A stretch of DNA of 12,489 bases from JBOGJI01 sp050747865 (GCA_050747865.1 JBOGJI010000166.1:1-12489); one strand, 5' to 3'. Positions 1 to 7,121 are shown, numbered from the stretch's first letter. Made by a program: numbers and translations. Notes: generated by a model from the letters alone, not told the origin.

Positions 1-5
1 CGAAG

Positions 6-119
6 CCGGAGGCCTGTGGAAGCCGCCGGAGCCATGGAAAACGCCTGCGGCGTTTCCCACAGCTCCTTGGACGGCGCCTGCGGCGCCGCCCACCGCTCCC
101 ACAGGCCCGGCGGCTCCGG
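6..119. repeat. REP-like cluster of small hairpins in inverted arrangement
   Basis: Two compact hairpins sit side by side: AAACGCC-TGC-GGCGTTT (39-55) and CGGCGCC-TGC-GGCGCCG (72-88). Each has a perfect 7-bp stem and the same TGC loop. The outer stem bases differ between the two copies but change in both arms together, so pairing is kept. Read on the minus strand, each hairpin is preceded by a CTGTGGGA head (at about 97-104 and 56-63). The extended head GGCCTGTGG also occurs on the plus strand at 11-19, as an exact inverted copy of 99-107. A GTGG-type head plus a palindrome, in inverted pairs, is the layout of REP/BIME repeats known from Pseudomonas and Xanthomonas. Only about three units are visible here, so assignment to a genome-wide family is an inference. 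The stem-loops could instead act as a terminator for a gene to the left of the window, although no T-run follows. Confidence 0.45.
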
Positions 120-270
120 TAGAGATAAAGTCCACAAGGTCAACTGTCCACGAAACCGGGGGAGCTCCAGTCGCTGGGCGATCTCGGCAGGTCCCAGTCG
201 GCTCGTCCATCAGCGAGGCGACTGCAAGGGTCGCGCGCCGTCCACCGTCCTAATCGGATTGAGAAGGGTA
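120..270. other. Intergenic stretch without a recognisable gene
   Basis: Open frames here on either strand do not resemble any protein family I recognise. They overlap the REP-like cluster or the start of the restriction operon. The hexamer GTCCAC recurs at 130-135 and 147-152. The section from 146 onward (TGTCCACGAAACCGGGGG) is vaguely like the end of an IS3-type element, but no partner end or transposase piece is visible. I see nothing else supportable in it. Confidence 0.4.
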
Positions 271-307
271 GTTGCAACATGTGCCTTATGTGATGTAACA
301 TGGCAGG
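271..307 (+). promoter_or_regulatory. Candidate promoter/operator of the restriction-modification operon
   Basis: This short stretch is clearly richer in A/T than its surroundings. A possible -35 TTGCAA (272-277) and -10 TAACAT (296-301) are 18 bp apart, each with 4 of 6 consensus bases. Transcription from there would start almost at the ATG at 308, giving a very short or no leader, which fits the lack of a well-spaced Shine-Dalgarno. The same stretch is dense in ACAT/ATGT tetramers (277-280, 279-282, 288-291, 293-296, 298-301). It includes the direct repeat AACATG at 276-281 and 297-302, 21 bp or two helical turns apart, and the palindrome GTTGCAAC (271-278). Short repeated tetramers or hexamers overlapping a promoter are typical operators of ribbon-helix-helix repressors, and the first gene encodes such a protein. 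Regulation is inferred. Confidence 0.35.
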
Positions 308-523
308 ATGGCGAGGGGGCCGAGCGGTCGCATCGTGATTGAGGTTGATCCAAGTCTGAAGCGAGAACTCTACGCTGAGTTGACGCGCGACGGCCGCACC
401 CTGAAGAATTGGTTCACTGAGGAAGCCGAGCGCTACGTCCGACAAGCGTGGCAGCCTCCCCTCTTTGTGGCCGAACCGGTCTCGCCGTACCCCGATAGCT
501 CCCCGGACGAGGACGAGTCATGA
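308..523 (+). CDS. Small ribbon-helix-helix-like protein, candidate controller of the R-M operon
   Basis: This 71-aa protein opens the methyltransferase operon. Residues 8-13 (RIVIEV) would form a beta strand. They are followed by two predicted helices, about 15-29 (SLKRELYAELTRDGR) and 31-46 (LKNWFTEEAERYVRQA), the strand-helix-helix order of Arc/MetJ/CopG-type DNA-binding proteins. The acidic C-terminal tail (DSSPDEDES) is probably disordered. The stop codon overlaps the start of the next gene as ATGA, so translation is probably coupled. No well-spaced ribosome binding site precedes the ATG. An in-frame GTG at 335 is possible but would cut off the front of the strand. The likely role is autoregulation of the operon, comparable to C proteins of other restriction systems, or targeting of a methyltransferase. 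It is not obviously an antitoxin, because no toxin gene adjoins it. The fold is a pattern-based call and the role is inferred. Confidence 0.7.
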   Translation: MARGPSGRIVIEVDPSLKRELYAELTRDGRTLKNWFTEEAERYVRQAWQPPLFVAEPVSPYPDSSPDEDES

Positions 524-2601
524 GCCGACAGCAGAACCATGTCGGACAGCTTCGGCTCCGCTATGCTGAGGATGAGAGCCCCTCTCCCGTCGCTCCCCCA
601 CCCACTCCTGAGAAGCTGCGCGTCGGCTACAACGCGCCTTCAACTGTCGCCGGTTTCCTCGCTCAATGGCTACGGCCAGCAGGGAAGCGTCTCCTTGAGC
701 TTCAGCCCGCGGATCAGTCAGAGCGCAGCGACGAAGTCGGTACTGCTTCGGGTGCTGGCGCACGCACCTCGTCAAGACAGGGGAGGCCGGAGGTGACGAA
801 CAAGGCTCTCCCCGCGGACGACGACAGGCTTGGCTTGCTCTACGAGAAGCCCATGCCGTCGCGGCGGTCGGGTCCCGTCTACAACGCGTTCTCCTACCCG
901 ACCAAAATTGACCCTGAGGCCATCGCGCTGTTCGTCGCGGCGCACACCTCTCCCGGTGACACCGTTCTGGATGCGTTCGCCGGGAGCGGCACGACCGGCA
1001 TGGCGGCGCGGCTGTGTGAGAATCCAACGCCGGCCATGCGGCGGCGCGCCCATGAGCTTGGGCTCGCCGTTGAGTGGGGTCCTCGTCACGTCGTCCTCTA
1101 CGAGCTGGGCGTCATCGGCTCGCTTCTGTCGCGAACAATGTGCGACCCGCCCGAGCCGTCGGAGTTCCGCCGAGCGGCGGACGCCGTCGTGTCGGCGATC
1201 GCGCACGAGTACTCCTGGATGTACGCGGCCGAGGCCCCGGACGGCGGAGCCGGCGTGCTGCGCCATGCGGTCTGGACTGATGTCGTCGTCTGCCGTTGCG
1301 GTCAGGAGACCCCGTACTGGGATCTCGCCGTTGAGCACGATCCCTTGGCGCTCCGCAAGGAGGCTGACTGTCCTTCGTGCGGCGCGTCGCTGACGACCTC
1401 GGAGGCCCCGCGCGCGATCGAGCTGGTCGAGGATCCGATGACGGGAGCGCAGACAACCCAACGACGTCGGGAGCTGGCGCACGTCTACGGGCGCTCCGGT
1501 CGCGCAACGTGGCGCCGCAAGCCACGACCCAACGACCTTGAACTCATCGAAAGAGTGCTCGCATATCCGATCCCGCCGTGTGTTCCTTCGAACGCGATCC
1601 GCTGGGGCGATCTCTATCGGTCGGGCTACCACCAGGGCATTGAGCGGATCCATCACTTCTACACGCGCCGCAACCTGATCGCTCTCGGCGCGCTCTGGAC
1701 CGCGATCGAAGCACAGCCGCCTTCGATGCGCGACGCCCTTCGCCTTTTGGTGCTTAGTTACAACGCGAGCCACTCAACGCTCATGACGAGAGTCGTCGTG
1801 AAGACTGGCATGGCCGACTTCGTCCTCACAGGAGCTCAAAGCGGCGTTCTGTACATCAGCAGCCTCCCCGTAGAGAAGAACGTCATCGACGGCGTGCGTC
1901 GGAAGATCGCGACGTTCGAAGCGGCGTTCGCAACCTCGTACGGCGGCTCCAGCACGGTGCGCGTCGTGAACGCCTCGAGTACGCAGCTGGACCTCGCAGA
2001 CCGGTCGGTCGACTACGTGTTCACCGATCCCCCCTTCGGTGGCTTCATCCCGTATGCCGAGATCAACCAGATCAACGAGGCATGGCTAGCCCATACGACC
2101 GACGATACCGAGGAAGCCATCGTAAGCCCGTCGCAGGGCAAGGGAGTGGCGGAGTACGGCGCCTTGATGAAGCGAGTCTTTGCGGAGGTCGCGCGGGTGA
2201 TGAAGGCCGACGCCGCCGCGACGGTCGTCTTCCACTCGTCGAAGCCCGACGTGTGGGCTGCTCTAGGCGACGCGTTTACCTCGGCAGGACTCGTCGTCGA
2301 ACGCACCAGCGTGCTCGACAAGACGCAAGTGAGCTTCAAGCAGGTCGTGTCGGAAGGCTCGACACGAGGCGACGCCATCTTCCTCCTGTCACACGGCGCT
2401 GATACCCAGCCAGCCGATGAGACAGGGAACATGGCGGATGAGATCCTCGATCTCCGCGACAGGCACGGAGCCGATCTGAGTCCGCAACACCTATACTCGC
2501 GCTACGTGGCCAGATGCGTTGAGGAGGGCCGCACGGTGGCGATGACGTCACGAGACTTCTACGCCAGACTGAAGGATCTCGACGCTGCCGTGTCGACATG
2601 A
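520..2601 (+). CDS. Zn-ribbon-containing DNA amino-methyltransferase (N6-adenine or N4-cytosine type)
   Basis: This 693-aa protein transfers a methyl group from S-adenosylmethionine to an exocyclic amino group of a DNA base. The AdoMet-binding motif I is DAFAGSGTTG (151-160) and the catalytic motif IV is TDPPFGG (502-508), followed by the conserved-looking PYAEINQINEAWL. Motif I precedes motif IV, separated by about 340 residues. That insertion holds a four-cysteine zinc-ribbon candidate (C258, C260, C284, C287) and a segment rich in aromatic and basic residues (about 366-395). This resembles the family of adenine-specific methylases with a Zn ribbon (COG1743-like). The DPPF form favours N6-adenine, but N4-cytosine cannot be excluded. 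The first 100 residues are low in recognisable structure. The start codon overlaps the previous stop, with GAGGA 6 nt upstream, and its own stop overlaps the next start. Together with the second methyltransferase it would protect both strands of the host site. The specificity is unknown. Confidence 0.85.
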   Translation: MSRQQNHVGQLRLRYAEDESPSPVAPPPTPEKLRVGYNAPSTVAGFLAQWLRPAGKRLLELQPADQSERSDEVGTASGAGARTSSRQGRPEVTNKALPADDDRLGLLYEKPMPSRRSGPVYNAFSYPTKIDPEAIALFVAAHTSPGDTVLDAFAGSGTTGMAARLCENPTPAMRRRAHELGLAVEWGPRHVVLYELGVIGSLLSRTMCDPPEPSEFRRAADAVVSAIAHEYSWMYAAEAPDGGAGVLRHAVWTDVVVCRCGQETPYWDLAVEHDPLALRKEADCPSCGASLTTSEAPRAIELVEDPMTGAQTTQRRRELAHVYGRSGRATWRRKPRPNDLELIERVLAYPIPPCVPSNAIRWGDLYRSGYHQGIERIHHFYTRRNLIALGALWTAIEAQPPSMRDALRLLVLSYNASHSTLMTRVVVKTGMADFVLTGAQSGVLYISSLPVEKNVIDGVRRKIATFEAAFATSYGGSSTVRVVNASSTQLDLADRSVDYVFTDPPFGGFIPYAEINQINEAWLAHTTDDTEEAIVSPSQGKGVAEYGALMKRVFAEVARVMKADAAATVVFHSSKPDVWAALGDAFTSAGLVVERTSVLDKTQVSFKQVVSEGSTRGDAIFLLSHGADTQPADETGNMADEILDLRDRHGADLSPQHLYSRYVARCVEEGRTVAMTSRDFYARLKDLDAAVST

Positions 2602-4661
2602 GCGACGCAGCGCTGACCATCGAACGGAAGGAGCGCAAGAGGCTCGGCCAGTACTTCACTGGAGAGCCATTGGCTCGGGTGCTCGCAGCGCTAGCGGATG
2701 CGAACGCGGCTACGTCACTTATCGACCCGATGGCCGGATCCGGCGACATGCTCGCGGGAGCTCTCGGAATCGGAGCAACGGCCCGGATGTCAGCCGTTGA
2801 GATCGATCCCGCGGCCGCGGGCCAGTGCCGCGAGCGGCTCTCAAAGGCCGGGACAGCCGTCGAGGTGAGAACCGCCGATGCCTTCATGCCGTCGACGTGG
2901 TCGGCGGACACTGGCGTGAGCTGGGACCTGGTGATCACGAATCCGCCATACGTGCGGTATCAACGGAGCACCCGAGCGTCGGCTGGGCGCGTGACACTCC
3001 CGAGCGCCACCGACATTCGACGCGGACTCCACCAGATCGCCGAGGAGCGAGCAGCGCTTTCGTCGGATGAACGAAAGGTTTTCCGTTCCCTGATTGCCGG
3101 CTACAGCGGACTGGCGGACCAAGCAGTTCCTTCGTGGCTGCTGTGCGCCCTGCTCGTCGCTCGCGGTGGGCGACTTGCAATGGTCGTACCCGACACGTGG
3201 CTCTCTCGCGACTACGCGGTCCCGGTGCTCTACCTGCTCCGCAGGTACTTCGAGATCGAGCACATCGTTGAGGACGGCGAAGCCGCCTGGTTCGAGGACG
3301 CGCTGGTGCGGACCACCCTTGTGGTAGCCCGCCGTCGAGTGACGGCCCGGACGACCGCGGTCGGTGTCGAGTCGACACGCCATGTCCATGCGCGTCTTAC
3401 ACCGATTGCTTCGGACGACCGAAGCCTCGTGGGAGCGCTCCATCCTCGGTCGAAGGAGCCCGAGCGACGCTTCGCTGCGTCGCTTCACAGCGTCCTTCGA
3501 TCGAGTAGCCCTTTGCTCAAGCCCGGGCTCGAGGTCCAGGTCGTAGACGATGCCTCGCTGCGCGACCGACTGCTGAGCCAGGTGCAAGCGTTGCCATGGA
3601 CTCGCGAGCTGGAGTCCACACAGCGGGCCACCGTCAGCGAGGCCGAACCGTCAGTGGCTGAACTCCCTCGCAAGATGCGGAGCGTCGTGGGAAACGCTCC
3701 GCTGCAGCTCCGGACGCTCGCTGACCTCGGATGGCGTGTCGGACAGGGCCTTCGCACAGGGGCGAACCGGTTCTTCTACTGCGAGTTGCTGACAAGCAAC
3801 GGTCACGAGTCAGAGGTCCGCTTCGATAACGCGCTGAGTTGTGAGCCGTTGGTTGTCCCCAATGGACTTCTTCGCGTAGTCGTCCGAAAGCAGTCAGACC
3901 TGACGGTCGCTGAGGGCAATCTGGCGTGCTCGCCTGGACGCGTGCTCATCCTCGACGGCCACGCGCTCGAGGAGGACATCGCCAACGCGACTGGGGCTGG
4001 CGTCGTAGCGCCCTACCAACCGATTCCTCAGCCCTTGGCTGACCTCGTACGGCGAGCAGCTCATCTGAACGTGGGCGACGACGACGAGCCGCGCTTGTTG
4101 TCGGATCTGTCTGCGGTGGTGACCAATGTCCGCCTTGCCGACCCGGCGAGGCCGGATCGCGCGCCACGATTTTGGTATCAGCTACCACCTCTCGCCGAGC
4201 GACACACGCCGGCGCTCTCGATGCCGCGCATCAACCACGGACATCCGGTCCCTAGACGTAACTCCGACGCCGTAGTGGTCGATGCGAACTTCTCAACATT
4301 CTGGCCCTCGCGCGAAGGCGCTCTGCCGGCGGCAGGGTTCTGGGCGCTTCTTTGCAGCAGTTGGACTCGAGCGGTGCTTGAGTCGGCCGGAACGGTCTTG
4401 GGAGGCGGTGCGCTGAAGATCGAGGCCACGCAGCTGCGCAGAGTCCCTCTGCCGCCGATCGACTCGAGCGCCGCTAGTGAACTAGCGCGTCTCGGCGCCC
4501 TGCTGTGCGGACCCGCTGAGGCTCGCGCCGCTGCTCATGCTTCCGTTGATGCTCTCGTCTGGCGTATTCTCGGCGTCGCGGAACGTGTGAGACGAGCCGC
4601 CGAGGACATCTCGGCGGACCTCTTGGGTGCTAGGAATCCCAGGCTGGCCCGAGCCCCCTAG
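2598..4661 (+). CDS. Gamma-type N6-adenine DNA methyltransferase with C-terminal target-recognition region (TaqI/Eco57I-like)
   Basis: This 687-aa protein has motifs in the order X-I-IV: KRLGQYFT (14-21), DPMAGSGDML (43-52) and TNPPYVRY (114-121). That is the arrangement of gamma-class N6-adenine methylases such as M.TaqI and the methylase part of Eco57I. The block GGRLAMVVPDTWL (190-202) and the following VLYLLRRYFEIEHIVE are also typical of the catalytic domain. From about residue 365 on, the protein looks like a TaqI-like DNA-recognition domain, ending in FWALLCSSWTRAVLESAG and GALKIEATQLRRVPLPP, which occurs near the C-terminus of this group. I see no PD-(D/E)xK motif at the N-terminus, so it is probably a methylase only, not a type IIG fusion. 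It starts inside the previous gene (ATGA) without a clear ribosome binding site, suggesting coupled translation. Its TAG stop shares CTAG with the stop of the convergent nuclease gene. Confidence 0.9.
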   Translation: MSDAALTIERKERKRLGQYFTGEPLARVLAALADANAATSLIDPMAGSGDMLAGALGIGATARMSAVEIDPAAAGQCRERLSKAGTAVEVRTADAFMPSTWSADTGVSWDLVITNPPYVRYQRSTRASAGRVTLPSATDIRRGLHQIAEERAALSSDERKVFRSLIAGYSGLADQAVPSWLLCALLVARGGRLAMVVPDTWLSRDYAVPVLYLLRRYFEIEHIVEDGEAAWFEDALVRTTLVVARRRVTARTTAVGVESTRHVHARLTPIASDDRSLVGALHPRSKEPERRFAASLHSVLRSSSPLLKPGLEVQVVDDASLRDRLLSQVQALPWTRELESTQRATVSEAEPSVAELPRKMRSVVGNAPLQLRTLADLGWRVGQGLRTGANRFFYCELLTSNGHESEVRFDNALSCEPLVVPNGLLRVVVRKQSDLTVAEGNLACSPGRVLILDGHALEEDIANATGAGVVAPYQPIPQPLADLVRRAAHLNVGDDDEPRLLSDLSAVVTNVRLADPARPDRAPRFWYQLPPLAERHTPALSMPRINHGHPVPRRNSDAVVVDANFSTFWPSREGALPAAGFWALLCSSWTRAVLESAGTVLGGGALKIEATQLRRVPLPPIDSSAASELARLGALLCGPAEARAAAHASVDALVWRILGVAERVRRAAEDISADLLGARNPRLARAP

Positions 4662-5713
4662 ATCAAGCCGCAGAGGCGGTTGCTCCCGCCGCTGAATCGA
4701 TAGAGCGTTCCGGCGGCCGCCGACTCTTCGCGCCACCTCTCGGCGCGGGCACTTCCAGGTGCCGCGACGGTGATCTCAAACGACGCTCCGGAGCGCTGAA
4801 ACAGCACGACTTGGTGGCCATACACCATCCCGCTCTGCGCGGTAGTCGGGAGGTTGATGCGCTCCATCATGTTGTTGCCGTGCCAGGTGAGCCGCCGGCT
4901 CCAAGCGCCAGTTGCCGTTGTGAGAACGGGCTCGCCTACCACATGGTGTTTATCGTCGTAGTCGTCGAAGTCGTAGCCGAAGAACCGCTGCGCTCGGCGC
5001 GGCAGCTCCAGCTGGTTGCCGGAGCCTCCGCTGGGTCCGCCGACCTCGACCCAGAACGCCAGGTACTCGGCCGGGTTCACGCCGCCCGCCTCTATCACGG
5101 CCCGGAACTCCGGAAGCGCGCCCGGCGGAGCTGGCGGGGGAACGGGCGGCTCGTCGGGCGGGGGCGCAACCCGCTGCCGAGGCCGTACGTCGACGTATGC
5201 TTGGAGCAAATCGGAGGTGAGCTCGACTGAGTTCGTCGCGATCTCGTCCCAGATCGTTTTCGCATGCTCCGGATCGAGATCTACCGCCGTGACTGCCTCA
5301 GAGTTGACGCTCAGCGCGCGGCGCGACAGGTTCGCCGACCCGATCACGGCATGCACCGTCACGTCATCGGAAGCCAGGTACACCTTCGGGTGGAAGCTGG
5401 ACGGGTTCGACATGATGCGGATGGCGCCGTCGGCGCCGAGGTTCGCGATACGCACCTCGAAGCCGCTGCTCCGGAGATACTCCAGTGCGCCCGGCTCGGT
5501 GGTGCCGAAGTCGAAGCAGGTCACGAGCATTTTAGGGATTGCCGGCCACGTTGAGCCAACGCGAGCGGCGAGCTCATCGACAAGGCGTCGGGCTCCCTCC
5601 CGGGTCACGTAAGCGACGGCGGCACGGAACGCCGTCGTCGCCGGACTCACCGCGTTAGATAGCGCCTCGAACACGACATTCGCTTGTACGGGGCTCTGGT
5701 AGATGAGGGGCAT
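4658..5713 (-). CDS. PLD-family restriction endonuclease candidate (BfiI/NgoFVII-like)
   Basis: This 351-aa protein is the likely nuclease of the system. Residues 1-175 form a phospholipase-D-type domain with one active site: FHPKVYLASDD (H108, K110), then VIGSANLSRRAL (N128) and SEA (E139). The H-x-K, +20 Asn, +31 Glu spacing matches my recollection of BfiI. BfiI is a metal-independent enzyme that dimerises to form a single active site and cuts both strands. A proline-rich linker (183-198) leads to a separate C-terminal domain (about 201-351), expected from the family to be a B3-like DNA-recognition domain. BfiI is about the same length. The ATG is well supported by AGGAG (plus-strand 5722-5726) 8 nt upstream. 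The gene faces the methyltransferase operon and shares a 4-bp stop overlap with it. Alternatives are a PLD-type defence effector or nickase. It is not a lipase by context. Cleavage site and activity are inferred. Confidence 0.8.
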   Translation of the reverse strand: MPLIYQSPVQANVVFEALSNAVSPATTAFRAAVAYVTREGARRLVDELAARVGSTWPAIPKMLVTCFDFGTTEPGALEYLRSSGFEVRIANLGADGAIRIMSNPSSFHPKVYLASDDVTVHAVIGSANLSRRALSVNSEAVTAVDLDPEHAKTIWDEIATNSVELTSDLLQAYVDVRPRQRVAPPPDEPPVPPPAPPGALPEFRAVIEAGGVNPAEYLAFWVEVGGPSGGSGNQLELPRRAQRFFGYDFDDYDDKHHVVGEPVLTTATGAWSRRLTWHGNNMMERINLPTTAQSGMVYGHQVVLFQRSGASFEITVAAPGSARAERWREESAAAGTLYRFSGGSNRLCGLI

Positions 5714-5721
5714 GGATTCGT

Positions 5722-5726
5722 CTCCT
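5722..5726 (-). promoter_or_regulatory. Ribosome binding site of the PLD nuclease gene
   Basis: AGGAG on the minus strand, 8 nt before the ATG, fixes the start of the nuclease gene. It lies in the 24-bp gap behind the truncated hydrolase. The nuclease therefore has its own translation signal, although any transcript could enter from the hydrolase side. Confidence 0.7.
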
Positions 5727-5737
5727 GGCGCCGAAGT

Positions 5738-6505
5738 TCAAAACACTGAGCCGTTGAGGTCGCGGGACAGCCCATGGAGTATCTCAAACGCACTGATCCA
5801 CCGCCGGAGCAGGTCTGCTGCAACCCGAGCCCGCTCCTCGGCGCCGGCACCCTCGACGACCTCCGGCGGCGTCGCGAGGATCGCGCGGGTCACGGTCCGG
5901 CGCGCCAGGCGCGTCGCGGCCCAGAAGAGGCGGTCCGAGCGCAGCGCGCTATCGAAGAGGAACTGCGTTCCGGCCGGAGTCCGCAGCGACGAGGCGCCGT
6001 CAGGGCGGAGCATGTACGCGGCCGGCACGACGAGAACCAACGCGGAGATCCGGTCGGGATGACGCAGCGCGAGCTGCAGCGACGACGGCGCTCCGGCCGA
6101 TCCGCCGACGACCGCGACGCGTGATAGCCCCAAGGCATCGAGCAGACAGGCGTGGGCGTCGGCCTGCGCCGCCGCCGACGCGTCCGCGGGCAGCGGTGTG
6201 CGCAGGTAGCCGAAGCGCGACATGGCGATGACGCGGAGGCCGTCGTCGACGAGCGCGCGACTGAAGTCCAGACCCTGATCGTAGCCGCCGCCGGCGCCGT
6301 GAACGAACAACACCGGCGGACCGACGCCGGCCACCGCATACTCGATCGGGCCACAAGGTCTCTCGGCGATCCGGCTCCCCTCCGCGATGCGCTCGCGCGC
6401 CCGGTGGATGGCGCGGCGATAGGCCGCGTGCGCTAGACCGGCCGAGCCGGCGGCGAGAATGCCGGTGAGGACCGTCACGACGCGAGCCACTCGTGTTCGA
6501 GGCAT
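5738..6505 (-). pseudogene. Alpha/beta hydrolase, 3'-truncated at the restriction-island border
   Basis: The 255-aa reading frame begins with a hydrophobic segment (about 7-28, VARVVTVLTGILAAGSAGLAHA) suggesting a membrane anchor or signal peptide. It then shows a classic alpha/beta-hydrolase core: the oxyanion-side FVHGAGGG (67-74), SRFGY (96-100) and the nucleophile elbow VVGGSAGA (132-139, S136), followed by the ALRHPDRISALVLVVPAA strand. It stops after the cap region (ISAFEILHGLSRDLNGSVF). The usual later strands that carry the catalytic Asp and His are absent, and complete relatives are normally tens of residues longer. The remaining 3' part is not found on the other side of the restriction genes within this window. 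The 24 bp behind the stop lead directly into the nuclease gene, so the DNA join probably lies close to 5740-5790. The ATG lacks an obvious ribosome binding site. The protein is probably inactive as a hydrolase; the substrate of its intact ancestor is unknown. Confidence 0.65.
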
Positions 6506-6697
6506 GGGTGTGCAAGGTACTGGCGATGCGCGAGCGCCACACCACGCCCCGGGGTGGGATCGAGCACACCGACAGGCAGGCAGGTGCCCGCAAGTAGCGG
6601 CGGGTGAGGAGTCGGCCGCGGGCGGGAGGAGAAGGCTCCCAGGGGAGGAGGTGCCAGGCCTCCTGGAAGCCGCGCCCTCCCGCCCTCGACCAGCCGG
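6506..6697. other. Intergenic spacer between hydrolase and Spy-like remnant
   Basis: This purine-rich, GC-rich spacer should contain the hydrolase promoter on the minus strand. I cannot pick out credible -35/-10 boxes, an RNA gene or a terminator. Open frames crossing it look like shadows. Confidence 0.4.
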
Positions 6698-7121
6698 TCA
6701 GTCCGTGTCCGGGGAGCGGAGCGGGGCGCCGTGGAAGCCCCCGTGCCGCCGGTGCGGCCCGAAGCCCTCGCCATGCGGGCGTGCGGCCTCCCAGGCCTCC
6801 AGCTTCTCGGCCTGCTCGGGCGTGAGCAGCTTCACGAGCTCGGCACGGTAACCTTCGTGGGCGGCTTTCATCGCCTCGCGCTCGCGGTGCATCTCGATCA
6901 CCAGCTCGCCGATGGCGGTGGCGTCGGGGTTCTCGGCGGCCGCCATCTCGTGGATCTTCTCGAAGGACGCCGCGTTGGCCTCGAAGCGCTCATGGATATC
7001 CCCGAGCCACTGCTCGCGCAAGGCCTCGGCCTCAGCGCGCTGTGCCTCCGAGAGCTCCAGGCGCCGGGGACTCCAGGTCCCCGGCGGGCTCTTGCTCGCT
7101 TCGACGACTACAGATCCTCGT
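6698..7121 (-). pseudogene. Spy/CpxP-like periplasmic protein, 5' end removed by the IS
   Basis: The frame encodes a helical, charged protein with two LTxxQ-like motifs typical of the Spy/CpxP family: LELSEAQRAEAEALREQW near the front and LLTPEQAEKLEAWEAARP near the end, with a His-rich tail (PHRRHGGFHG). Family members are periplasmic chaperones or metal/envelope-stress sensors with a signal peptide. Here no ATG or GTG start and no signal peptide exist in the frame. The first possible start is a TTG at 7021, already inside the first motif. The frame stays open up to position 7121, where the IS terminal repeat begins, and the first stop (TGA, 7121-7123) is made by the IS end itself. This is what an insertion into the gene would leave. 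A strong hairpin (7062-7086) lies within the retained part. Expression, if any, would depend on IS-derived transcription. Confidence 0.7.
7062..7086. repeat. Perfect 10-bp stem-loop between IS edge and Spy-like domain
   Basis: CGCCGGGGAC (62-71 of the 7000s) and GTCCCCGGCG (77-86) form a perfect 10-bp, almost all-GC stem around the 5-nt loop TCCAG. On the plus strand it is followed by GGCTCTTGCTCGCTTCG, which has scattered T but no proper T-run, so it is only a weak terminator candidate. It could also hinder minus-strand read-through from the IS. Confidence 0.5.

Noticed and set aside
1..120. Integron attC site or CRISPR repeats
   Set aside because: No RYYYAAC/GTTRRRY core sites are present, and the repeats are palindromic units without regular spacers.
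16..342. 108-aa plus-strand open frame at the left edge
   Set aside because: It runs through the hairpin cluster and overlaps the RHH gene in another frame; the translation is Arg/Ser/Gly-rich and resembles no family.
140..445. 101-aa minus-strand frame, with TGTCCAC-like sequence suggesting an IS3-type end
   Set aside because: No inverted partner, no transposase fragment and overlap with the operon start; the resemblance is too weak.
2598..4661. Type IIG restriction-methylation fusion enzyme
   Set aside because: The methylase motifs begin at residue 14, leaving no room for an N-terminal nuclease domain, and no PD-(D/E)xK motif is visible.
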